Assembly (NCBI GenBank): GCA_934438175.1
Contig: CAKSBH010000004.1
Span: forward strand, 80,169 to 144,168
DNA: 64,000 bases
Source of the DNA: an uncultured Eubacteriales bacterium
Lineage (GTDB): Bacteria; Bacillota; Clostridia; Oscillospirales; UBA644
Direction: 5' to 3'
In this document: positions 58,148 to 64,000 of the stretch, in pieces
How the letters are laid out: each line of letters opens with the position of its first letter
How positions within the stretch are numbered: the first letter of the stretch is position 1
Made by a program: the position numbers and the translations under genes
The notes under the pieces: model-generated
Told to the model about the DNA's origin: nothing
What the model saw: only the letters and a program-made list of their open reading frames with translations
Databases searched by the model: none

Positions 58148-58994
58148 GGGGACACCCCCCTTCGAGGACTTCGACAGCACGGGACACGGTATAAACCGAA
58201 GTATCCACGTCATATCCCCTTTGCTTCAGGTTGAGAAACACCTTTGTAATCTGCGGAATATCCAGCCCCATGTTCAGAAGTTCGGCACCGCGGGAAAAGA
58301 CATCGTCCCGGGTTCCGCTCATGGCAAGCCGCCCGTGATCCATCACAAAGACACGGTCGGCAAACTTGGCGACCTCTTCCATGCTGTGCGAAACAACCAC
58401 GACCGTTCCGCCGCACGCTTCCCGATACCGACAGATCTCGCCAATCAATTCATCCCGTCCGCGGGGGTCCAGACCGGCTGTCGGTTCATCAAACACAATA
58501 ACAGACGGACGCATCGCCATCACGCCAGCGATGGCGGCGCGGCGACGTTCTCCGCCGGAAAGATCAAACGGCGAACGGTCTGCCTTTTCTTCCGGAAGAC
58601 CGACCAGCCGCATGCTTTCCCGAACGCGGGCATCCACCTCATCCTCGCTCAGCCCCATATTACGGGGACCGAACGCAATGTCACGATAGACCGTTTCCTC
58701 AAACAGCTGGTATTCGGGATATTGCATCACCAGCCCCACATCAAACCGAAGACGTGTCCGGGAAAAGGATTTGCTCCAGATATCCTCACCCCGGAATAAA
58801 ACCGCACCGGATGTGGGCTTGAGAATGGCGTTGAGATGCTGAACAAGCGTGGATTTTCCGCTTCCCGTCGCACCGATCAGAGCAACGGTCTCTCCGGGCT
58901 CTACCGCAAGGGAAATATCATCCAGCGCCACACGGCGAAACGGAGTTCCGTCGGAATAAACGTGCGTCAGATGACGCAGTTCCAAAACGCTCAT
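58140..58994 (-). CDS. ecfA2: ECF transporter ATPase EcfA2
   Basis: This 284-aa ATPase has Walker A IGATGSGKST (about 40-49), Q-loop VMQYPEYQLFEETVYRDIAFGP (typical of EcfA2), signature FDLSGGERRRAAIA, Walker B IVFDEPTAGLD and H-loop VVSHSM. Its start overlaps the ecfA1 stop codon by 4 nt. Confidence 0.95.
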   Translation of the reverse strand: MSVLELRHLTHVYSDGTPFRRVALDDISLAVEPGETVALIGATGSGKSTLVQHLNAILKPTSGAVLFRGEDIWSKSFSRTRLRFDVGLVMQYPEYQLFEETVYRDIAFGPRNMGLSEDEVDARVRESMRLVGLPEEKADRSPFDLSGGERRRAAIAGVMAMRPSVIVFDEPTAGLDPRGRDELIGEICRYREACGGTVVVVSHSMEEVAKFADRVFVMDHGRLAMSGTRDDVFSRGAELLNMGLDIPQITKVFLNLKQRGYDVDTSVYTVSRAVEVLEGGCPRG

Positions 58995-59848
58995 ACGTTC
59001 TCCCTCCCGATCTTTCCGTCCAGAATTGCGGCAAGAACGTCGGCACAGCCATCTTCCGTCAGAACCGCGAGAGGGACCCGATAGCCGTCGGCACGGAGCG
59101 CAAACATCAACTCCGTGCTCTGCGGCACGGAGAGCCCGATGCTTTGCAAAAGACCGGCGTTCTGGAATACATATTCCGGAGTTCCCTCCAACAGAATCTC
59201 TCCGCCGTTCAGAACCAGAATACGGTCTGCTTCGGCGGCCTCATTCATAAAGTGCGTAATCAGAATCACCGTAACGCCGTTGCGGTGAAGCTGACGGAGA
59301 ATGTTCATCACATCCCGCCGTCCGCCCGGATCCAGCATGGCGGTCGGCTCGTCCAGAACCAGAATACGGGGGTTCATGGCAAGCATTCCGGCAATTGCCA
59401 CCCTTTGCTTCTGTCCTCCGGACAGGCGGTGTGTGGCGTGTTTTTTATACTCCGTCATCCCGACAGCGGCAAGCGCATCGTCCACACGACGGTGCATCTC
59501 GTTGTACTCAATGCCGAGATTCTCCAACGCGAACGCAACGTCTTCCTCCACCACGGTGGTAACCAACTGGTTATCGGGGTTCTGAAAGACCATTCCGACC
59601 TGACGCCGGATGTTCATCACGTTTTCATCGCTTTCATCCGCCACATCGCAGCCGGCAACCGTCAAAGTACCGTCCGTGGGGATGTTGATGGCGCTGATCA
59701 GACGCGCCAACGTAGATTTTCCCGACCCGTTATGGCCGAGAATGGCAACAAACTCACCTTCGTTTACCGCAAAGGAAACGCCGTTGAGTGCTTTTTTATT
59801 CGTTCCGCCGTATTGGTACGTGACGGATTCCGCACGGATCAGTTCCAC
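58991..59848 (-). CDS. ecfA1: ECF transporter ATPase EcfA1
   Basis: This 285-aa ATPase has Walker A LGHNGSGKST, Q-loop VFQNPDNQLVTTVVEEDVAFALENLG (typical of EcfA1), signature LSGGQKQRVAIA, Walker B LVLDEPTAMLD and H-loop ITHFM. Start is GTG at 59848, inside the end of the methyltransferase gene (10-nt overlap). Confidence 0.95.
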   Translation of the reverse strand: MELIRAESVTYQYGGTNKKALNGVSFAVNEGEFVAILGHNGSGKSTLARLISAINIPTDGTLTVAGCDVADESDENVMNIRRQVGMVFQNPDNQLVTTVVEEDVAFALENLGIEYNEMHRRVDDALAAVGMTEYKKHATHRLSGGQKQRVAIAGMLAMNPRILVLDEPTAMLDPGGRRDVMNILRQLHRNGVTVILITHFMNEAAEADRILVLNGGEILLEGTPEYVFQNAGLLQSIGLSVPQSTELMFALRADGYRVPLAVLTEDGCADVLAAILDGKIGRENV

Positions 59849-60726
59849 AGTTCGTTCAGGTTCTCCTTACCGTCCTTCAGCCACACCGCCGTACATCCGC
59901 ACGGAAGCGCAAGCCCGGACTCTTTGACAGGCAGACCGATTTCATCGGCACGCACCGTTCCGCCGAAGCGTGCCTGCACATCGGCTCCGAGGATATAATG
60001 CATACAACCGGCGGAAAGCCCGGTCGTATAGGAATTCAGCAAAAAGAAAAGAGGATCTTCGCTCATAACGCCGACACATGCATGGACAAGCCCTTCCAGC
60101 TCATCCTCCAGCTTCCAGACCTCTCCACCGGGACCTCTGCCATAAGACGGAGGGTCCATCACAACAGCATCATAACGGTTTCCCCGCCGTTGTTCCCGTG
60201 CCACGAATTTCAGACAATCGTCCACAATGAAGCGGATGGAATCCAACCCGTTGAGCGCAGCATTTTCCTTAGCCCAGGCAACAATGCCCTTGGATGCGTC
60301 CACATGGCACACCTTTGCGCCGGCTGCAGCACAGGCAACGGAGGCGCCCCCCGTATACGCAAACAGATTCAGCACGCGGATCTCACGGTTCTCACTGCGA
60401 ATGAGTTTCTGCACCAGATCCCAGTTGGTCGCCTGCTCCGGAAACAGCCCCATATGCTTGAACGATGTCGGGCGGATGCGAAACTTCATCGTGCCGTAAC
60501 CGATGATAAACGATTCCGGCAACCGGTTGACACTCCAGCCGCCGCCCCCGCTGCGGGAACGTGTATACACGGCAGTCGGATTGTTCCAGGCGGGATGACG
60601 CTTCTCCCCGTGCCAGATGACCTGCGGGTCCGGGCGGACCGTTGTATACGACGCCCATCGCTCCAGTTTATCGCCGTCTGATGTATCAAGGACTTCAAAG
60701 TCCCGCCATTTTCCGCATATTCTCAT
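59839..60726 (-). CDS. Class I SAM-dependent methyltransferase (RlmI-related, without PUA domain)
   Basis: This 295-aa protein has a methyltransferase fold with VLNLFAYTGGASVACAAAGA (SAM site), VCHVDASKGIVAWAKENAALNG and the NPPY-equivalent VVMDPPSYGRGPGGE. The pattern is that of COG1092 rRNA/protein methyltransferases, but the N-terminal PUA domain is absent. Target unknown. I chose the ATG at 60726, 8 nt after AAGGTGG. It is the first gene of the ecf-truA array. Confidence 0.85.
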   Translation of the reverse strand: MRICGKWRDFEVLDTSDGDKLERWASYTTVRPDPQVIWHGEKRHPAWNNPTAVYTRSRSGGGGWSVNRLPESFIIGYGTMKFRIRPTSFKHMGLFPEQATNWDLVQKLIRSENREIRVLNLFAYTGGASVACAAAGAKVCHVDASKGIVAWAKENAALNGLDSIRFIVDDCLKFVAREQRRGNRYDAVVMDPPSYGRGPGGEVWKLEDELEGLVHACVGVMSEDPLFFLLNSYTTGLSAGCMHYILGADVQARFGGTVRADEIGLPVKESGLALPCGCTAVWLKDGKENLNELWN

Positions 60727-60776
60727 TGCCTGTTCCACCTTATTTTTTCAAACAGATACCCATTCTGTATTATGAT

Positions 60777-60805
60777 ATTATATCATCTTTCCCGCGTAAC
60801 GTCAA
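60777..60805 (-). promoter_or_regulatory. Promoter of the methyltransferase-ecf array
   Basis: TTGACG (60800-60805), 17 nt, TATAAT (60777-60782) on the minus strand. Confidence 0.85.
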
Positions 60806-60844
60806 TTACTTTTTCGAATGTTATAAAAACTTTCCGCACTCATC

Positions 60845-60873
60845 TTGAAAAAGAAGAAAGATTATGATATGAT
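60845..60873 (+). promoter_or_regulatory. Promoter of the right-end membrane operon
   Basis: TTGAAA (60845-60850), 17 nt, TATGAT (60868-60873). Divergent from the methyltransferase promoter, 39 nt apart. Confidence 0.8.
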
Positions 60874-60909
60874 AGAAAAAGAAATTTACGGAAATCCGGA
60901 GATGATCGT

Positions 60910-61482
60910 ATGCCGAATCCGAACGAAAATCCTTCGATTGCCCGATGCATCCGCCTTTTTCTCGACCCGGCGGAGCGCAGCGGACAACCGCTTCCCGAAC
61001 GCTGGTATGTGGCACTTCTGTTTCCCATGCTGACGTTTCTTTTTTTCTTTTTGCAGCAGAGCATTGACCGAAGCTTTCTCGGCTTCTTTGATCCTGTATC
61101 CACGGCAATGCAATGCTTTGTCGGCTTCTGTTCCGGCATTCTGCTCCCGGCTCTGACCGCAGGGATCCTGCATCTTTGCTCCGGGTTCACCGGAATCCGC
61201 GCCGGATACCGTGAACTGCTGACGGAAATCGGACTTTCGTTTTTTCTGCCCATGCTGATCAATTTTTCCGGCGTTCTGATCGACGCTGTTTTCGGCTTGA
61301 AGACGGCGGTTTTGTTTGGGCTGACCGGCATTCTTTTTTCACTGATTCCGCTGTATGCCGCCATGCTCCGCCTTGGCACCGCGGAGCAGAAACGGGCACG
61401 GGGGATTGCCTTACTGACGGTAACGGCAAGCGGACTTGCCGATCTTGTTTTTCTCTCGGTCTTACCGAAGATTTTGGGGTGA
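60910..61482 (+). CDS. Multi-pass membrane protein, right-end operon gene 1
   Basis: This 190-aa protein has a polar N-terminus and about five membrane segments (WYVALLFPMLTFLFFFLQQS, FVGFCSGILLPALTAGILHLCSGF, IGLSFFLPMLINFSGVLIDA, AVLFGLTGILFSLIPLYAAML, a last one near GLADLVFLSVLP). The layout is Yip1-like, but I cannot confirm a family. GGAG lies 8 nt before the ATG. It is followed by a second membrane gene after 6 nt. Confidence 0.65.
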   Translation: MPNPNENPSIARCIRLFLDPAERSGQPLPERWYVALLFPMLTFLFFFLQQSIDRSFLGFFDPVSTAMQCFVGFCSGILLPALTAGILHLCSGFTGIRAGYRELLTEIGLSFFLPMLINFSGVLIDAVFGLKTAVLFGLTGILFSLIPLYAAMLRLGTAEQKRARGIALLTVTASGLADLVFLSVLPKILG

Positions 61483-61488
61483 ATGACG

Positions 61489-61914
61489 ATGAAACGAAAA
61501 CCGGATCTTTTGATGTGGCTGGGCACGTTGTGCATCTTTTTGTGCTATCTGTTCACCTTTTCGCAATCATCCGTCCGCAGCATGGTGCCTGCGCTTCTGT
61601 ACCTTTGCGCAGGGGCCGTTCTGTCGTTCGGAACCGTTGTGCTTCTTTCGTTTTTCATGACAGAAGGAACACGCAGCTGGCTGTTTGCGGTACCGATCGC
61701 ACTGCTTCTGCTTGTGGCAAACCTCCTGTTCGGATGGAATACAGAACTTCCGTTTTTTCTGGTGATGCTGTTCGGCGTGATTGCCGATGCCGTTCACTCC
61801 TCCGCTTTCCGCGCAGACGGCAAAGAAGATTCCGGAAAAGGAATTCTGCTTGCGGGAATCGCCGGCACGGTTCCGTATTTGATTTTCTCCGCATTTTGCG
61901 GCGTTTTCGCATAA
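61489..61914 (+). CDS. Multi-pass membrane protein, right-end operon gene 2
   Basis: This 141-aa protein has about five membrane segments (LLMWLGTLCIFLCYLFTF, ALLYLCAGAVLSFGTVVLLSFFM, WLFAVPIALLLLVANLLFG, LPFFLVMLFGVIADAV, LLAGIAGTVPYLIFSAFCGVF). No family is recognised. I prefer the ATG at 61489 because GGGGTGA ends 6 nt before it; the ATG at 61483 abuts that site. Confidence 0.6.
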   Translation: MKRKPDLLMWLGTLCIFLCYLFTFSQSSVRSMVPALLYLCAGAVLSFGTVVLLSFFMTEGTRSWLFAVPIALLLLVANLLFGWNTELPFFLVMLFGVIADAVHSSAFRADGKEDSGKGILLAGIAGTVPYLIFSAFCGVFA

Positions 61915-61926
61915 GGAGGGCCCAAA

Positions 61927-62982
61927 ATGACACAAAAAAAGCGAATCCTTCTTTTTGTTCTCCTGCTTGCGTTTGCGTTTCCGGTCCTCGTCCATGCAGA
62001 CGAGCCGGTAAACGAACCCGTCACCTGCATCTGCGGCAGACCGTATCATACAGAAACGGCAGACGGACACGACAAATACGACTGTGTGGAATGCGGACAG
62101 AAAATTTCCAACTGCATCTGCAAAACCTGCTGGTGCGGAGCGGTCTTTTCGGAAGAATCGGATGCGAGCGGACGCAGAATCTGCCCCACCTGCGGACAGC
62201 CGGCATCGGAATGCACCTGTGCAGACCGGGATGTGATGCTGAATCTGGAAAACGAACGGCGCCTCGGGCGTCTGTCCGTATGGAACACACCGAAACCGAC
62301 CAAGCCCTACGCCATGGTCGTCTGTACAATCCTGACCTCTCTTGCCTTTTTCTTCTACGGTGCGGCACTGTTTCGCAAGAGCCGGGAAACGGCAACTCTT
62401 CGCCGCGAGGAAGAACAACGGATGAAAGAAGAGCATGATAAGATTCTGCGGAAAATCGAAGAGCAGGAAAACGGCGGAAAAACCGACAAACAACTTGCCG
62501 AAGAGCAGCAAGCTGTCCGGACTGCATTGCGGTGGAACACCGGGGATATCAACATGGGCGTTACGCTTTATGAAATGACAAACGCCGTGCATTTTGCACA
62601 GCATCCGTGCTGTGGGGCCTGTCCGGTAACAAACTTCATTCTGGCATCTGCCGAAAACCGGTCCGAAGCGGAAAAGGACGCACGGGACGGAAAATTCGGT
62701 GTTTTTGTTCAGGCAGCGCAGGAAGAAACGGAATTGTTTGACAACGACTTTTATCAGACAGTCAAGACACGTTTTGCCGAACAGCTGGGAGACGGAACAA
62801 GAGAAAACGAACTGGTTCATCTTGCCAACGAAGCATGCCGTTTTTCCCTTGCCGCATCCTCTGCCCTGCCGATTCTTGCGAACGCCGCCAAAACCTCGGC
62901 ACAAACCACACCGTTATCTTCCCGGAAGCCCACACGCTTTGCCGAAGAAGACCATAAAGAAAACGGAGGGGATTTTTCATGA
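61927..62982 (+). CDS. Cysteine-rich membrane protein with two exported six-Cys repeats
   Basis: This 351-aa protein has a signal peptide (KRILLFVLLLAFAFPVLVHA), two tandem six-cysteine repeats (residues 34-65 and 68-98, pattern CxCG...CxxCGQxxSxCxC), one membrane helix (about 130-148) and a charged coiled coil (RREEEQRMKEEHDKILRKIEEQE), then a helical cytosolic part with HPCCGACP at 226-233. By this topology the cysteine repeats lie outside. They could bind zinc or form disulfides. AAGGAGG lies 7 nt before the ATG. No family is recognised. Confidence 0.65.
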   Translation: MTQKKRILLFVLLLAFAFPVLVHADEPVNEPVTCICGRPYHTETADGHDKYDCVECGQKISNCICKTCWCGAVFSEESDASGRRICPTCGQPASECTCADRDVMLNLENERRLGRLSVWNTPKPTKPYAMVVCTILTSLAFFFYGAALFRKSRETATLRREEEQRMKEEHDKILRKIEEQENGGKTDKQLAEEQQAVRTALRWNTGDINMGVTLYEMTNAVHFAQHPCCGACPVTNFILASAENRSEAEKDARDGKFGVFVQAAQEETELFDNDFYQTVKTRFAEQLGDGTRENELVHLANEACRFSLAASSALPILANAAKTSAQTTPLSSRKPTRFAEEDHKENGGDFS

Positions 62983-63926
62983 TTTATGCATTATCCACCG
63001 GAGAACTTACCGCGCTTCTGTATCTGTGCGGAAAAGAATGCATGCCCCTCTCCCCATTCCATGACGGAACAAAAGAGCCGGAGCGACCCAACCGTCTGGA
63101 AGAAAAGGCATCCGGACTGGTTGCGATGGGGCTTTGCCGCATGACAGCGGAAAATCCGGTTCTGACCGACACAGGGCGACTGCTTGCCGATGTTCTGACC
63201 GATCCGGAAAATGTTACCTCCGCCGAACGGAAAAACACATCCGATCCCGCCGTCAATATTCTGACCCGAAAAGGTCTTTTCTGCCTTCACCAATGGTTTC
63301 CGGACAGACATCTGCATGTAATCCAGCCGTTTCTGACACGGAAACTGACGATTCGCTGGCTGAACGAAAATCTTCTGAACGGATGGTCCCCGACAGAAGA
63401 AAACCGGAAAAAAACCGACCTTCTGCTGTCTTACGATGCGTGGATCTGTTTTTTGATTTCACAATTCCTTTTCATGCGCCGTTCGCTCCGACGCCGACCG
63501 GTTTCTGAAAATTTTACCGTAAACGAACTGAGAGATTGTTCCATTCTTTCGTACCTGAACACCTCTCTCACCGCATTGGGAACCAAGCGGTATGCCGGAG
63601 CGGTTCAGTATCTGTTCCAGGAAGAAAACACTGAGGTTCTTGCCGACGCCATCCGGCAATTATGCGAAAAGGGCGTATGGGAAATTCTCCCGGAACGTAC
63701 GGAAAACGGAGAACAACAGTTCCGCTATTCACGGGAAACGATTCTGAATCTGGACAACGACCGGCTGGAAGACACCATGCTTCTTACCGTCTGCCGCAAG
63801 GAGATGCCCCCCTGCCGCCTGTTGCTTTCGCTGCGTACAAACGGGATTCTGGCATTGATGGACGATGGCGAACAGGTTCATCTGACATCTGCTCCCCGGC
63901 TTGACTGGGAACTGTATCTGGACTAA
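62979..63926 (+). CDS. Soluble protein of unknown function, right-end operon gene 4
   Basis: This 315-aa protein has no signal or membrane helix. It begins IYALSTGELTALLYLCGKEC and includes ASGLVAMGLCRMTAENPVLT, a winged-helix-like segment, and ends with LLLSLRTNGILALMDDGEQV. The two-part plan faintly recalls EspG-like/DUF5081 proteins that accompany type VII secretion, but no WXG100 or EssC gene is visible, so this is only a guess. Its ATG overlaps the upstream stop codon by 4 nt. Confidence 0.6.
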   Translation: MIYALSTGELTALLYLCGKECMPLSPFHDGTKEPERPNRLEEKASGLVAMGLCRMTAENPVLTDTGRLLADVLTDPENVTSAERKNTSDPAVNILTRKGLFCLHQWFPDRHLHVIQPFLTRKLTIRWLNENLLNGWSPTEENRKKTDLLLSYDAWICFLISQFLFMRRSLRRRPVSENFTVNELRDCSILSYLNTSLTALGTKRYAGAVQYLFQEENTEVLADAIRQLCEKGVWEILPERTENGEQQFRYSRETILNLDNDRLEDTMLLTVCRKEMPPCRLLLSLRTNGILALMDDGEQVHLTSAPRLDWELYLD

Positions 63927-63933
63927 TAAATAT

Positions 63934-63952
63934 CCACCCGCATAGCGGGTGG
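63934..63952 (+). terminator. Hairpin after the right-end operon
   Basis: A perfect 8-bp stem CCACCCGC / GCGGGTGG (63934-63941 with 63945-63952) with a 3-nt loop, followed by TATTTCATTTT, 8 nt after the stop codon. The U-tract is interrupted, and a second small hairpin (GGGC-AAA-GCCC) lies at 63965-63975. Confidence 0.55.
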
Positions 63953-64000
63953 TATTTCATTTTCGGGCAAAGCCCTAATACTACTGGCAACGCACAAGTG

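Noticed and set aside
1..64000. CRISPR arrays, rRNA genes, prophage or integrase genes
   Set aside because: No regular direct repeats, rRNA-like segments, integrase or structural phage proteins were found on either strand.

Overview
The window looks like a chromosomal segment of a spore-forming, Gram-positive anaerobe of the class Clostridia, most likely an uncultured gut relative of the Oscillospirales/Ruminococcaceae. The evidence is RNase J, an IreB-type protein, SpoIIR, the YabP-YabQ-DivIC-YabR sporulation/division cluster, an ECF transporter core, a FakA-like DAK2 protein beside an Asp23 protein, and several families I associate with Clostridia (DUF6106, DUF4830, DUF5685, DUF5711). Ribosome-binding sites are strong AGGAGG types and many genes start with GTG or TTG. 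Eighteen recognisable housekeeping promoters all have a 17-nt spacer. I see no rRNA, CRISPR array, phage or clear insertion sequence; the region is mostly core genome with a few accessory modules. Gene assignments rest on reading motifs by eye, not on database searches.

Layout. 1-4806 (minus): a truncated leucine-rich-repeat lipoprotein, RNase J with a long structured leader, and a sugar-nucleotide pyrophosphorylase fused to a degenerate phosphomannomutase-like domain. 4920-12326 (plus): a seven-gene operon pheS-pheT-ireB-DUF6106-nnr-lipoprotein-alr ending in a perfect 15-bp terminator. 12372-15664: a small membrane protein and a GH99-like protein transcribed from overlapping divergent promoters, a 60-aa membrane peptide and an SGNH-fold protein. 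15689-19764 (minus): an ABC exporter with a GntR/YtrA-like repressor and a 9-bp inverted-repeat operator. 19775-21626 (minus): rpsB-tsf with a leader able to mask the rpsB ribosome-binding site. 21648-25513 (minus): a 42-aa acidic peptide gene and a 1112-aa exported repeat protein. 25544-29331: a DUF4830 protein, tRNA-Arg(ACG), a DUF5685/J-protein/zinc-ribbon operon and a DUF2461 protein. 29370-38014 (minus): a five-gene catabolic operon (sugar-phosphate dehydrogenase-like, aldolase/SDR fusion, and a complete 2-oxoacid dehydrogenase complex E2-E3-E1). 38049-43996 (minus): asp23-fakA-DUF1385-prmC-ddl-DUF1934-tadA. 44025-45006 (minus): three overlapping small genes. 45086-46936: a phosphoesterase convergent with spoIIR, which has a sigma-F-type promoter, and a second SGNH hydrolase. 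47102-60805 (minus): a long array methyltransferase-ecfA1-ecfA2-ecfT-truA-DUF5711-cvpA-pgsA-clpE-mtnN-yabM-hup-rqcP-yabP-yabQ-divIC-yabR. 60845-63952 (plus): a four-gene membrane/cysteine-rich operon of unknown function.

Functional themes are translation and its quality control, cell-wall precursor supply (alr, ddl, YabM-type flippase), sporulation, vitamin uptake, and one complete sugar-to-acyl-CoA module. The parts I consider least described are the 42-aa peptide with its own promoter and terminator, the aldolase/dehydrogenase/2-oxoacid dehydrogenase operon, the three-gene small-protein cluster, and the operon at the right end that encodes a protein with two exported six-cysteine repeats.
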